The position numbers and the translations under genes were made by a program. 64,000 nucleotides of DNA from Coenobita brevimanus (lineage: Eukaryota > Arthropoda > Malacostraca > Decapoda > Coenobitidae), in contig CM064684.1 of the NCBI GenBank assembly GCA_032717465.1, positions 847,001-911,000 on the forward strand, given 5' to 3'. Shown here one piece after another: positions 1-11,688 of this stretch. The notes under the pieces are model-generated. The model worked only from the letters and a program-made list of their open reading frames with translations, searched no databases and was not told the origin of the DNA. Numbering within the stretch: position 1 is the first letter of the stretch; each line of letters starts with the position of its first letter.

Positions 1-146
1 AAGATGGGTGTTTCTGCCCTATTCAGTTAGATGGGGGATCTCCTGTGGTGAATATATTTGTCGTGTGGAAGCAGGAATAAAACAGAGAAAGGGTCATTGT
101 AGTGAAGAGGTTAGTGGTCTTGTTCTACCCCCTTAACAGTAAGATG

Positions 147-333
147 GGTGCTGCAGAAGGATGCCTTCAAGTGGAGCACTGATATGACTGGGTGGTGGAC
201 CTGCCCGATTGTACAGATGTCCCTTAGTCCCCCCTGTATCCCCTGATAAGAAGCTAGTGAACTGAAGGAGAGCAGTAGCTTTGATCTGCAGTCCACTGGG
301 TTCACTTGAGCATGGGGTTGCAGCTTCTACAGT
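147..333 (+). repeat. Family A SINE-like repeat, copy 1
   Basis: Begins GGTGCTGCAGAAGGATGCC and carries the family landmarks: GATATGACTGGG, CTGCAGTCCACTGGGTTCAC, then GGGGTTGCAGC. Its 3' ACT tail is decayed. Confidence 0.7.
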
Positions 334-527
334 CCTTTTTACATTAAGGTGGCACAGATTTGTGTCCATTTGCAGCTTATTTCACCCAGCTCAGTAGTAG
401 AAAAAGCTGTACTATGGCTGCACATCCTTTCCTTGGCACTTCATGACAAGTTCATATTCTTGTGTTAATTTATTGTTACAGTTCAGTGTTCAAGAGGCAG
501 TTTTTGTTTAGGTTAGAGTGAGAATAG
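331..527 (-). mobile_element. Family C MITE, decayed copy
   Basis: Shows the family C body (TTTGCAGCTTATTTCACCCAG, CACTTCATGACAAG, CAGTGTTCAAG) between a CATTAAGGTGGC end and a TTAGAGTGAGAATAG end. Abuts family A copy 1. Confidence 0.55.
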
Positions 528-758
528 CATAGTTCAACTATTCACAATGAGAGGGTCTTTTCTGTGGTGCATGAAGAATAAGATGGGAAAGATATATTTT
601 TATTGGCAGGGTTGCTGTCAAAGCCTAGATCATGTTTGGGCACCTCTTTTATTATTTATTTTTTTGTTTTATTTATCTATCTATTGTTTATCCTCCTCTT
701 GCATGATGATATCATCAGAAACCATGTATGGATAGACAAAATGAATATCTAACTACCC

Positions 759-761
<3 letters not shown>

Positions 762-799
<38 letters not shown>
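762..799. repeat. (CT)n microsatellite
   Basis: Pure CT dinucleotide run of about 38 bases. Confidence 0.95.
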
Positions 800-801
<2 letters not shown>

Positions 802-1149
802 GCATCTTCTGGTTCACTCTGCATAGTTCTGTACCTTTCAGCCCTGTAGTGGTAACAGCTTTAGTCCAATGTTGTCTTCATTTTATTTATTATTTTCTTT
901 TTCCTCCTTTCAGACAACATATATTCAGCTTAAAATGTAACCTTTGTAATGAAGAAGTTAGTTGTATTGTCCATTATCCTTTCCACAGCCAGCAGCCAAC
1001 CCTTAAGCTGAATAAAATTGTCTGACAGTAGCAAAGAAAAAAAATATATAAAAAAATCATCCTTGGACTGAAGTAAAATAATTTATTACAAGTCTTTATA
1101 TTGTTCATTACTGCTCGTTTTCCACATGTTCATAGCCCTTTTACCCCTT

Positions 1150-1600
1150 ATTGTCCGTCCACCTTAACTTGGTGAAGATTTTTGTCCTTTTGCAATTCAT
1201 TTTCCTGTATCTCAGCGACATACTAAAACAATACTGTGGCTATACATCCATGCCACAGCACTTGTCTTGTTACCAGAGTCCTTGCACTTTAATTTGGCCT
1301 AGATTTTTTTAGCCTTTTATAGCTCCTCTGGCATGTCGCAGTGACAAAAAATGACAGTACCATGGCTCTGTATTCTTCCCACAGCACTTCATGACTTAAT
1401 AGTATCATTTTCTCAGGTTAATCTATGGCTACAACTCAACATTCAAGATAAAGAGAAGTCAGTTTTAGGCCAAGTTAGAGTAAAAGAGTATATTATCATA
1501 TTCTGATGTCAGTCTCGTTACAGCTTAGCATTCAAGCTAGGGAGACGGCATGGCAGTGTTAGGCCAAGTTAAGGTGGACTGAGTACAGTATAGCCATTTT
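1150..1600 (-). mobile_element. Cluster of family C MITE copies
   Basis: One truncated copy (1150-1265), a nearly full copy (1277-1495, from CTTTAATTTGGCC to GGCCAAGTTAGAG) and a fragment (1505-1595, ending GGCCAAGTTAAGGTGGA). The inverted GGCCAAGTTAAGG ends are the diagnostic feature. Confidence 0.6.
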
Positions 1601-2050
1601 GTAGGAATGACCCTTTGAATGTTCTCCTGCTATTTTTTATTTATGTTACCCCCTCTGTTTACTCATTTTTATTATTTTTTTTTACATGTGTTATTCTTCT
1701 GGTGTTGGTGGGTACAGTTAGGTGTTCCCATCGATGGACGCCCCGGGCCAACACCCCAGGTAAGGTTGGCTTCACTAGGGTCGGCAGTATCGCACGGTAT
1801 TCACCTTTTGGGGTCGGCACTACTCGCATTTGGTTTGGTTTCCTCGCTTGCATGCCTGCCTGTTGCTTTCTGCTTGGCTTGAGATCTTTGTTTCATTTTT
1901 GTATTTTTGCTGTGTTTCATGTGATGTATTCCTGTAACAAGTGGCAACCTCTGCGTGTATAGAGAGTGCTCCTTATAAGTTAAGTAGAGGATATGTTTCA
2001 GAATAATGCAACTTTTCCCATATAGCTGGGACTGTGAATTAGGGAATACC
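1600..2050. other. Intronic stretch without recognised gene
   Basis: T-rich sequence with a locally GC-rich core (1730-1830). A reading frame of about 115 codons is present but has low-complexity composition and no recognisable domain. A possible mini-exon here was rejected. Confidence 0.4.
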
Positions 2051-2051
2051 A

Positions 2052-2262
2052 TATACTTTCTTCACCTTAACTTGGCCAAAAATTTCATTCTTTATTTCGC
2101 TTAACTCAAAGGCAGAATGAGAAGGAAAGTCAGCATCCTTTCCATAGCACTTCTTCATGAATAACATCATAGTCTAGTGTTACTTATTCTTACAACTCAG
2201 CATTTAAGTTGGAGAGATGGTAATTTTAGGCCAAGTTAGAACAGAGTATTACAAATCAGCTT
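2052..2262 (-). mobile_element. Family C MITE copy
   Basis: Runs from CTTCACCTTAACTTGGCC to TTAGGCCAAGTTAGAACAG, with the body motif CCATAGCACTTCTTCATGAA. The terminal inverted repeats are readable at both ends. Confidence 0.65.
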
Positions 2263-2741
2263 CATAGATAGCAGTGGAGGTGTAGTTTGTAATCATTTTG
2301 TACTGTACTCTGGGAAAAATAAATAAATAAATAAAAGCAGCACCCATATATATATATATTGAGGGTGTCACTAGCATTGGGAACATATTCAGTCTTTGTT
2401 TGTTGTGTGTGCCTCATTCTTTAACACATGCTCCTTTTGTATGTGTTTGTAGACATTTTTTGTCACTATGCTTGATTATTTTGCATTTGGATTTGTTTGT
2501 CACAGTTTGTTCGAATTTCCTGTTTTATTTATTTATTTTTTTTTTGTGGTTTAATGTCAGTTTGTGCTCACCACTCTGAATCTCATCTCTTGCTACGTAA
2601 CCAAACTAGTGTACTGTACATATGTTGCTGTGTAAGGAAACATGCCAAGGGATGAAGATGATTTGCATTTTCTTATGATACTGTATTAACACCAGTAACG
2701 CTTGACAATAGCTTATGTAAACTGGTGTAACGACACTGAAT

Positions 2742-2925
2742 ATAGTCTGTTTGTTTTCACCTGTCAAAGATCTATAACCCCGTTCAGTTCATGTGATGGT
2801 CAGGTGTATTCAAACTGGAGTATAAATTTGACTGGTAACCTTAAATTTGACTAGTAACCAAGAAGACTCATTGTACCTTGTAACTTAGGTCCGTTAAATT
2901 TCATGTTGTCTCGGCTTAGTACGGT
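2742..2925. mobile_element. Family E inverted-repeat element, decayed
   Basis: Starts with AGTCTGTTTGTTTTCACCTG, shared with the element at 4690. Its right end is weak. Confidence 0.35.
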
Positions 2926-3119
2926 ATTCTTGTGAGAGTGGTCCAGCCCTGATGAAAATAAACCAGCCTTATTCTTGTGGAGTTAATAAGGCTTTATCAC
3001 ATCTTCCAAAGTGACATATCATGCATATTGCAGCTTAGTCACCTCATTGTGGTGATGTGTAGGATGGTCTGTCCATAATTAACACCCCACTAGAAACTCA
3101 TCTTCCAGTAGCGTGTGTC

Positions 3120-3375
3120 ATGGGGATGGCTTAGTCTGCTTGTGTAGGTATAATTCGGTTCTAGAAATAAGAAATGAATAAACTGTATGATGAAAGTTAA
3201 CTAGACTGGCCATATGTTATGTGTTGGGGATGGCTGTGTCTGTTGGTGCGGTTCTGGGAGTAGGAAACTAATACTGTATGTGATGCAGGATAACTCACCT
3301 GGTTGTATTGTTTGTGTTGTTGGGATGTCTCAGTCTGCTGGTGTGGATGTGAATGTGGTTGTGATGCAGGATGAA
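3120..3375. repeat. Degenerate tandem repeat, about 95-104 bp unit, 2.5 copies
   Basis: GGGGATGGCTTAGTCTGCT at 3122, GGGGATGGCTGTGTCTGTT at 3226 and TTGGGATGTCTCAGTCTGCT at 3319 mark successive units, each followed by a related GGTGTGG/GGTTCTGG segment. Confidence 0.6.
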
Positions 3376-3785
3376 TATTTATGACAGTGGCCAAACTGTC
3401 CCCACAAAAATGCTAGAAATCACTTGTCACTGGAAGAGAAGAGTTGTGTATGGACCACCCTGTATATTATGTTAGTCTTCCTACCTCCAGACCAACATAG
3501 GAGAGACTTTTTAAACTGGAATGTGTGGATGCAGTCATCATTTAAACTTTTATTACAAGAGATCTTTCCAAAACTGCATGATATGATCAGGAAATAGGAA
3601 GAATTTGCCCAACATTGTCTTGTGTTTGGAGGAATTTATACAGATATTCTTTCCATTATTTTTAGATTTTCAGTTATTGATATAGTTTGCAAAATTATCA
3701 CATGAGAGTATTAATTTCTTTTTTACCCCACTAGCTGATGATTCTGTCAGACAAAGGTAGACTTTCTGAACTAGAGTGATTAGCA

Positions 3786-3988
3786 GTACAGTAGTAGTAG
3801 CAGCTTTAGCCCCAGGTTCATCTGAAATGTGAGCCCAGTGGACTGCAGGCTGAAACTGTCTCTGCAGTCCATTATCCTCCTTATGGGGGATAGAGAGGGA
3901 ACTGAGAGACATTTGTATAACCTGGCAGAGGAGCCACCCAGTTATATCAGTGCCATCACAGGAAGGCATCCCTCTCCAGCTCCAGAGT
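3786..3988 (-). repeat. Family A SINE-like repeat, copy 2
   Basis: Reverse orientation. A GTAGTAGTAG tail, then CCCCAGGTTCATCTGAAATG, GTGGACTGCAGGCTGAA, TCTGCAGTCCA, and the end GGCATCCCTCTCCAGC. Confidence 0.8.
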
Positions 3989-4045
3989 AGAGAATGATTA
4001 CCAGCATATACAGCCTTAATAATTCCTCTCAGTACGAGACAACTT

Positions 4046-4293
4046 TCTTCATCATCATCATCATCATCTAATCCTCTGTTGCCCCATGAGGAGTGTAGGA
4101 GCCCAGGGCTAGGCAAGTTGGTCCTGACATTGAAGTTAAGATTGACCAGCCTCACTCATCCCTGAGTGGCATTATGTGAGCAATAAACCCTAACCACCCC
4201 TTGAACATAAACCTACAGAGGCTTAATCCATCTGGAGCACCTTAATTACCCACTAAACCACCAGGTGCCATAGTTTGGTTATATGGTTACCAG
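4046..4293 (-). repeat. Family B tRNA-derived SINE candidate, reverse copy
   Basis: A CAT/GAT trinucleotide tail (4046-4069) is followed by GCCCCATGAGGAG, AAGTTGGTCCTGACATT, CTCATCCCTGAGTGGC, CACCAGGTGCCA and GGTTATATGGTTACC. The tRNA-like part lies near 4205-4270. Confidence 0.7.
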
Positions 4294-4689
4294 ACAACTT
4301 TCCTGAGTTGAGTGTAAATGTCTGGTAGCAGCAAGAATAAAGTAAAAAGGACATCATCCAGTTCCAGAGGGTTTATATGCTGTATGCAAAAATAAAGTAG
4401 TTAGGAAGAGGTGCTAAGAGTCTTCTAAATTGATAAGACTGTGTGTATGTGTGTGTGTGTGCGTTCGTGTGTGCATGTGTGCTCGCCTACAGGGTGGTGC
4501 ATATATATATAATACCCCTCTTTTGTACTCCACCAGTTGATTTCTTGTGTGTGCTCCATGGAGAGCTCCATCAGCATTATCAGTCTACCCTGTAGTATTT
4601 ATTCATTTCCTACTCCTACTGCTACACCCATACCCACACCAGCAGATTTATCCATTCTCACAATATACTTGATATCACCACATTAATTT

Positions 4690-4862
4690 CTCTAGTCTGT
4701 TTGTTTTCATCTGAAGGAACTTGGCCACATTGGCATGAGCCTTCTTGGTTAGTAGCCAAATCAACCCTCCATTTAATGTACATTTGGCCATCAACTGAGC
4801 TGAAAGGGGTTATGGATCTTTGTCAGATGAAAACGAACTAACTATAATTGGGCACTATTAAC
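4690..4862. mobile_element. Family E inverted-repeat element
   Basis: Left end TAGTCTGTTTGTTTTCATC and right end CAGATGAAAACGAACTAACTA are inverted copies about 165 bases apart. Related sequences occur at 2742 and 9955. Confidence 0.55.
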
Positions 4863-5960
4863 CGGCCACCTAGTATTGTTGCCACTGTACTTACCTGGGG
4901 CATAGTTTTACATCAACATACAGTACAAGACGGAGTTTCTGTTGGCATTATGGAATCCCCTAGTTTCTAAAAAAACAAAAAACAAAAAAAAAAACTTACT
5001 TTGGCTATTTATCACTTTTTCATGTAATCTACTTTCATGTGTATTTTTATATTTGTGTGAAATATACTAAAGGTAAATTGCAGTCTAAATAAATTTGTCA
5101 ATTACAGTTTTTGAGAAGGTACAGGAAAAATGTGACTACCCAGAGTTCAAGAGCAGAATAATAGAGTTACAGTGGCTCAACTGGGATTGCTGTACAATGT
5201 CTCCATATTTAAGGGACTTACACCCTGTAGTACTTATAAACAAAGTAGATTGACAATAGATTTTGCTTAATGTACAGTCCTGTATAAGTGGTAAAGTTTT
5301 ACTGGTAATAACTGTTAGATGCCTGACGTGTATTGTTGAAAGTTTTATAGGTGGTAATTACTAACTGCAAACATGTATTGTAGATTAACATTTGATTCTG
5401 TAGTTTGTGTTTGAGTATTACAAGAAAGATAGTACAGCACTATACACTGGCTGTCTCTGGCATTGCTATTAAAAAAAAAAAAAAAATGATTTTGATGTAT
5501 TGAGCACAGCTGACACTCTTGTTTGTCATTATGCAAGTGTGAAGTCAGCATGGAAGCTTAGCAGGTACATCCAGACCAAAAAAGGAGGTCCAGAAAGGAG
5601 ACTGAAGATGCTGTGAGGACTTGCTGAAAGTAAAAGATCTGTTGCAACATAGTATGATAGTGTAAAAACTTGTTGGGAAAGTATTTAAAAAAAAAAAAAA
5701 AAGTGAGATCCCTGAAGGTCATAGTTTTCACCAGAGTCATGATACCATTATTAGGGAAAAACAAAAATGCAAAGATAAGTATGGATTTTCTCATGGCCAT
5801 CTAGAAGGCAGTTTGTTTAATTTCACTGCACACACTATTTACTGTTGCTCCTTATACATTAAAGATGCCTGTTTACATGCCTGGCAATAGGTAGATACTT
5901 TTATTAATAGAGAAGTGAATTAACTTTACATTGTCCCCTTCCATGCCACTCTACACCTAT
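4863..5960. other. Intronic stretch, no gene seen
   Basis: AT-rich, with A tracts near 4972, 5470 and 5686. No domain-like reading frame on either strand. Confidence 0.5.
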
Positions 5961-5967
5961 ACAGTAG

Positions 5968-6112
5968 CACAAGTAGTTATAGCCCCAGGTTCATCTGAAA
6001 TGTTGGTCACCTCTTGCAATTCATCATCATCCTTTTGGGGGATAGGGAAGTAGCCAAGGAAGGTTTGTATAATGGAGTGACCTGGTTATGTCACTGCCAT
6101 GACTTAAAGGGA
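5968..6112 (-). repeat. Family A SINE-like repeat, copy 3 (decayed)
   Basis: AGCCCCAGGTTCATCTGAAA, then CCTTTTGGGGGATAGGGAAG and GACCTGGTTATGTCACTGCC. Confidence 0.65.
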
Positions 6113-6234
6113 TTGTCCACCACTACACCTATTCTCTCCATTTCTTTTTAATGCCATTTTACCCCTGTACTGATACATAACACAAGTCACACACAACCCA
6201 CTCTGTTTTCACCGTCTTCACCATAATAGTACTA

Positions 6235-7406
6235 CAGTAATCCCTCCACTGTCCGATGTAATAGAGCCAAAGGCATGTCCGGAAAGTGGGCCTTTGACTG
6301 CTGGACTGGTACTTATGGACCCTAACCCAGCCTAACTTTGAAAGCCACCTAAATAACTCCCCACCAGACATGCATAGTACTTATTTAAACCTATTTAAGA
6401 CCCTGTTCACACAATAAGGGACATAAAGCATGAAATAAATGAAAAGGAACCAGAGAATGAGGAATTAGAAGTGAGTATGGAAAATACTTAGGCCTAGCAG
6501 CATACTGTACTTACAGCACATCAGTGGCCGCCTCCTCTAACTGTCTAAGGCTCTGATAGTTGTGAAAATGCTCTTGAAGCACATACAGTAATCCAGTGTT
6601 GTGCTACACTTAATTCTTTGGACTGTGAGTTATAATTGTTTAACACTGCACATTCTTCTTAACTGAACCACACCAGTTTCAACCGCCACTTTGCACTCCA
6701 CACTCACTCCACACTTAATCCTTTTCACTCTAAATTCTAATTTCATAACATTGCACAACACTGTAAATTCCCATGTGGTCTAGTGGCATGGTACTGTGAT
6801 TTATTCACTGTTTATTCACAAAAAACAAGCACATGCAGCATCGATTACGATGGACATCTTCCCTGAACGAAGGTTAGGCAGTAACTGGGAACAGGGTTGC
6901 CAGATCTGAACTCGGCCACATTACCAAACTCCTCAGTTTTCATTACCAAATTCTTAAAGGAAGCATTTATTCTTCACTAATTATATATACAAGTGGAAAT
7001 ACATGTAATCACTCTCCTTATAATTAAGAGCATGTTGATTATTTTTACGCTATGTAGGCTAGCAGATTAATCAGAGAGAGCAGACAATCCACCATCTCCA
7101 TCCTGTGTATCCTCATACGTGCGAAAAATCCATTTGGTAATGCATTATTCTGATTCATTACCAAATGAATTTTTAATTACCAAATTGGCCCACATTTGGT
7201 AATAAAAAATACCAAATGGCAACCCTGACAGGGGAGGGGGGAGGAAGGAAGGGGTGAAGGGTCCGTGGTGTAACAGCTGTTCGGTGCCACATGGCAATTT
7301 CAAATTACGGGTGGGGGGGGGGAAATCGGATTGGGGGGGGGGGAGGCGAAGGTCCAGGCCCACAATGTCCGGTAAGTGGGGTGTCCGGAAAGTACAGGGA
7401 TTACTG
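6235..7406. mobile_element. Non-autonomous pogo/Tigger-like DNA transposon, copy 1
   Basis: Begins CAGTAATCCCTCCACTGTCC and ends with the inverted CAGGGATTACTG, flanked on both sides by TA (6233-6234, 7407-7408), the target duplication of Tc1/mariner-pogo elements. Shared with the copy at 20156, including an internal segment (about 6893-7226) that itself has inverted AGGGTTGCCA / TGGCAACCCT ends. No transposase frame is visible. The insertion splits a family A copy. Confidence 0.75.
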
Positions 7407-7593
7407 TAGTTGCAACCCCAGGCTCATCTGAAACATGAACCCCCTGGACTCCAGGCTGAAAGGTACCCCTCACCCTGAAGGTCACCATCCTCTTTTGGGG
7501 GAGATAGGGAAGTAGCTGAGGGACATTTATATATCCAGGCAGTTGATGCACTTAGTTATATCAGTGCCACCACATGAAGGCATTCCTCTGCCT
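7407..7593 (-). repeat. Family A SINE-like repeat, copy 4
   Basis: GTTGCAACCCCAGGCTCATC directly abuts the transposon end, then TGGACTCCAGGCTGAAAGG and GCCACCACATGAAGGCATTC. Confidence 0.75.
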
Positions 7594-7954
7594 GATTGTA
7601 ATATTGCAGGGGACACCACAACATGGCATCCAGAACCTTCAACTAAACAGCTTCCTTCCAGAACTCCACTAGGTATATATCTCAAAGAAATTGCCCCTTC
7701 TAGTGAAACACGATGTGGTCACCACCCTTCCGTGCTTCAGTACCAACTCAAAATGTATTTCACAGACTGGCCAATCTTCCTTCACTGTATTTCTGTCCCC
7801 CACACCACAAAATACTTACCCACTTCATCTCACTCCCACAACACAACAGACCTTTGGCATAGCCTTTGTAGAAGATCTCTCAGAGTGCTTGATGAGAGTG
7901 GCTGGTTTCCTGTAGTCCAATGAATCCACATCCAGATGAGCCTGTGGCCACAAG

Positions 7955-8130
7955 TGACCAACAACAAAATCAACAATAACAATAACTGACCACATCAGTA
8001 AGCAACAGCATTAACGAACCATGACAGCAATAACCCAAAACAGCAAGAACAACAAAAATAACCAGCAGCAACAACAATAACCAACAGCAATAACAATAAC
8101 CAACAAAAGCATCACAGTAACCAACTCCTC
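7955..8130. repeat. (CAA/CAGCAATAA)n low-complexity tract
   Basis: Repeated AACAACAA, AACAGCAA and AATAACCA blocks. About 300 bases upstream of kinase exon 1. Confidence 0.7.
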
Positions 8131-8450
8131 CTTCTCCAATTCACCAGCACAGTCCTACACCATACTAAGGTTAACCCCACCAGCCCCCAGGAAGTAATTT
8201 ATTTATTTATTTATTTTTTTTTTTTCCTGAATTGAACTTCAGAACAAACACTTCCCTACATATTCCTGCAGACCCAGGCACCATGACGCACAAAATACTA
8301 GTAATTCTTGAATAAATTTCTACCACTAAGATAGAGAGAGAGAGGGAGCTATGCCTTCCCTGCCAATTATTAAACAATAAGAATCTTTACCACATAAATC
8401 ACACAGTTCTTCTACCCCAAGTTTAACTTACAAATCTCACATTGTTACAG

Positions 8451-8577
8451 AGCCGGTCACCCCATCGACTCCCTCTCGTGGTGGTCGCATTGTGGTGGCC
8501 ATGTACTCCTTCAGAGGCCGGAGTGCGGGTGAACTCAGCTTTGAAAAGGCCGACCGCATGGAGATCATCAACGATGC
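8451..8577 (+). CDS. Src64B: Src-like kinase exon 1 in window: unique-region end and SH3 first half
   Basis: Residues 1-43. A short Pro/Thr/Ser-rich lead-in (PVTPSTPSRGGR) is followed by the SH3 start RIVVAMYSF, equivalent to the ALYDY motif, and by LSFEKADRMEIINDA, the RT loop and following strand. The acceptor is attgttacag at 8441-8450 and the donor gtaagt at 8578. The exon opens in phase with two bases (AG) completing a codon begun upstream, so it cannot be the first coding exon. No exon with an MGxxxS myristoylation start was found in 1-8450. SH3 binds PxxP ligands and, in the inactive kinase, the SH2-kinase linker. Confidence 0.93.
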
Positions 8578-9650
8578 GTAAGTGCCTTCAGAGTTGAGGT
8601 TGATGGAGGTAAAGGTAATCCTCCTATCCTTATCCCAAACCCTGTGTAACTTTGCCCTTCCCGTTCAGTCCAGAGATATAATTTGTATCCTGTTTTTTAT
8701 CCAACTGGATGATTGTATTTTGCATTTATTTCTTGTATTCTTGCTGGTACCACATGATTTTGTTAAGCTTACAAATACTCCATCAATGAATGGGTCATTG
8801 AGGACTATATATAACCCGTACAGTTTGAAAAGTTCCTCCTGGGCTAATTAAAATCCCTTGGTATCAGCAGATTATAATACATCCTGAGGCAAAAGGAATT
8901 ACATAGTTACGTAAGCTTTGATTAGTTTTTAGGTAAATTGAAGGAGGCTGGGTTCAAGTTGTGAGGTTTGGTTTGATTATGCTGGATTAATCTTATTTTT
9001 AATTTAGATAGATTGGTTTATCATTTCATTAGAGTTGATTGATTAGGTTGGATGCATTGTACAAGGTCACATATGGAAGCCTAACTTATAAAGCCTTTTC
9101 ACCATTGTTCAAAATTAGGGCTAAGGGGAAAAAAAAAAAAAATCATTCAACACTCACAGGAATAGCATTGTCCCATCTACCATCATTACCACAACTATAG
9201 TGTACTAGTGCAATTGATAACTCTGGTTTTACCTCCACAAACCTGGTTCATCTTGCACCACCACCACCTCCTACAGTACATACCATTACAGAATACAACT
9301 ACCGTACCCTACTTGATTGATTTATGCACTTGAGATGTATGGGGCAAGTAGGGTGTGTTTGATTTGCGGCTGCTGATTGGCCATTAATTGTCATTGCAGC
9401 AGACGCTAGATGATCAATAATATTTATTTTTTTATACTTTCCTTTTGTATTCCTGGGAATAAAATACTAAGCTGTTCATCAAAAACACAAAGAATATATT
9501 TAATCTTTTCTGCTGTTCAACAAGATATCAGTCTGTATGCTTTAATTATGATACTGTATACTGTATAATCAAAGAGTGCTTGTCGTGACGAATAAATGCT
9601 TACATCTATGCCAATGGCGGCACTCAAATGGGAAGCGTGGGAAGCATTGA
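8578..9650. other. Intron 1, first part: no gene, family D fragment
   Basis: A short fragment near 8808-8860 (TATAACCCGTACAGTTTGAA) resembles the inner arm of family D. Otherwise AT-rich unique sequence. Confidence 0.4.
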
Positions 9651-9653
9651 ACA

Positions 9654-9654
<1 letters not shown>

Positions 9655-9700
<46 letters not shown>
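9655..9700. repeat. (CT)n microsatellite
   Basis: About 46 bases of CT, directly followed by a family C fragment. Confidence 0.95.
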
Positions 9701-9703
<3 letters not shown>

Positions 9704-9714
9704 GTTGTTCTGTA

Positions 9715-9835
9715 TCCTTTTCATAGCATTTTTTCATGACCAGGACTATATTGTAGTATTAATCTTGTGTTATAGTTCAGTGTGCAAGATAGAGAGATTA
9801 CAGTTTTACACGTAGAAGTGAACAGAGTACAGTCA
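9715..9835 (-). mobile_element. Family C MITE fragment
   Basis: CCTTTTCATAGCATTTTTTC to GTAGAAGTGAACAGAGTACAG; one end has been lost at the CT tract. Confidence 0.5.
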
Positions 9836-9954
9836 GGAGAAGCTGCCAGGGAAATGCCACAGCCAATGAATATACTGCCTCTTTTGGCTTTTGTTAGGCA
9901 GGTTGTTGCAGGCATCACACACTCCTGCAGGTACAGTACTAAAGTATTTGATTT

Positions 9955-10190
9955 TTGATAGTTATGGCAGGTTTATTTTCATCTGATAGAACATGACCAC
10001 TGACTTGACATAAATGCCAAGTTCTGATTACACAAAATTATGGGCCTTAGTTTTTAGGTAGGAATGAGACCTGTAAGTTATTGCTGTTGTTAGATTACCC
10101 CCACCCCCCCTCCACCAGTCTCACTACACTTGGCCATCTATTGAACTAAGAAGGGTCAAGGATCTTTGTGAGATTTGAAAAAATGTACTG
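9955..10190. mobile_element. Family E inverted-repeat element, decayed
   Basis: TTTATTTTCATCTGATAGAAC on the left, then ACTTGGCCATCTATTGAACT and GGATCTTTGTGAGAT on the right, parallel to the copy at 4690. Confidence 0.4.
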
Positions 10191-10511
10191 TACCAATTGC
10201 ATCTGTCATCCATCTAATAGATATAGTTGGGGTCATAAGTGTGCCTACCATTCCACTGTATGTACTGTAAAATGCGGGCATGTCCGTTAGTTTCCTCCTT
10301 GTGCCTCATAACTAAGAGAATCATTTATGACCAGAGAAATATACCAAGCCTCTTATTGTTTTGGAATATACCCAGCAGAGGAAAGTCTAGAAAAAAGAAA
10401 AAGAAGAGATGAAATATTTGATGAACTTTTGTCCCTGACTATAATGTGGTCTAGTCATTGATAACTGTATTTTGATCTGATAGTCATACAAAAAGTTAGA
10501 CATGATAGTTG

Positions 10512-10738
10512 CTATAGTCACGGTGCACAACTCTGAGCTTGTCATTATTGTACCCTGGTATCATTGTATACATGAAGCATATTATTATGCATGAATACAT
10601 TATACATGAATATTTTTATACACAAACATACACAAATCACATGCATCTCATATTATACATGAAATCAGATGCACTGTTGAGGGGTAGGTTGCCAGGGCAT
10701 GATAATAACAACCTCAGAGTCGCGCACCGTGACTATAG
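10512..10738. mobile_element. Foldback MITE with about 50-bp terminal inverted repeats
   Basis: The left arm CTATAGTCACGGTGCACAAC and continuing bases are the inverse of the right arm ending GCACCGTGACTATAG. The arms match for about 50 bases with a handful of substitutions, around a central AT-rich region of about 120 bases. No reading frame. Confidence 0.75.
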
Positions 10739-10974
10739 TGAGAATTTCATTCCAGCTCAAAATAAGGATGCACTTAGTAATTATCAGTACAGTACTGTAT
10801 ATAGACATTATAAAGTTTTCACGAGAGTCGTATTATTGCATTTTGCACACACAGAATTTTCCTGTGTATCCTTAAAACAGATCCTAAAAAGTGTCAGCAA
10901 GCTTCCAGTTTGTGTGTGAAATTCACTGAAACATTTATTCAGGGGCTTCTGACAAATTCAACACAAGGTACAGT

Positions 10975-11225
10975 ATCAGACATTTCAACAAGAGATTCAG
11001 TTAGTTACTCTACACGTGGGGTTAATAATTTTACGAGGAATTAAAGCAGTTGCATAAAGGATTCAAACAGGTGCATATGTGATTTAGTCATAGAAAGAAA
11101 TAAAATGGTTACACAATTTATTCAGTACATGAGGGATTGAGACAGTTCCACAAGGGATTGAAGCAGTTGTGCAAGAGATTCAGCATATTACACTAGGGAT
11201 TCAGGCAGTTACACACAGTTTGAAG
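10975..11225. repeat. Decayed minisatellite (about 25-30 bp unit) upstream of exon 2
   Basis: Recurring GGGATTGAGACAGTTCCACA, GGGATTGAAGCAGTTGTGCA and GGGATTCAGGCAGTTACACA blocks with diverged neighbours. Confidence 0.65.
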
Positions 11226-11529
11226 TCATACCACTAGAAATATTTGAAGAATGTTTCTATGTGAGTTTTTTTTTTTTTTTTTTCATTTGAACATTTTACA
11301 GCTCTGTGATATCATGACACAGTTACACACAGTACAGGCTCTTGACCTACCATACCTCTTCACTGATGCTTTAACATTGTCAATCTGTTTGATATCTATT
11401 TTAGCTTGTTCCTGCATCTACCATATTTCATAAATGATGCCTTAAACTTTTGGGAGTTATCCTACCATATTTCCCAATTAACACCTTACGCCGTTCAGTA
11501 ATATCCTGACCTTTACCCTTTCCCTGCAG

Positions 11530-11628
11530 TGACGCGGACTGGTGGTTGGCGCGGCACCTGACACGAGGCACTGAAGGCTACATCCCCAAGAACTACGTTG
11601 CATCTGCATCTTCGTTAGAATGCCAGGA
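11530..11628 (+). CDS. Src64B: Src-like kinase exon 2: SH3 second half
   Basis: Residues 43-76. Reads [21 protein letters not shown] then YVASASS. The tandem Trp (W47, W48), Gly-Tyr-Ile-Pro (59-62) and N64-Y65-V66 are the conserved ligand-groove residues of SH3 domains. The acceptor is ttccctgcag at 11520-11529 and the donor gtgagt at 11629. It begins with the T that completes the GC|T Ala codon and ends on GA of a split Asp codon, agreeing with both neighbours. A decayed 28-bp-type minisatellite lies about 300 bp upstream. Confidence 0.94.
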
Positions 11629-11688
11629 GTGAGTCACTAGTTTTGTACTGTGATTTAATTTGTGTATTGCTTTTGTAGTGTAATTTCA

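Noticed and set aside
1734..1760. Possible first exon ATGGACGCCCCGGGC with a GTAAGG donor
   Set aside because: It leaves two bases of a codon whereas exon 1 needs one, and it lacks the MG myristoylation start.
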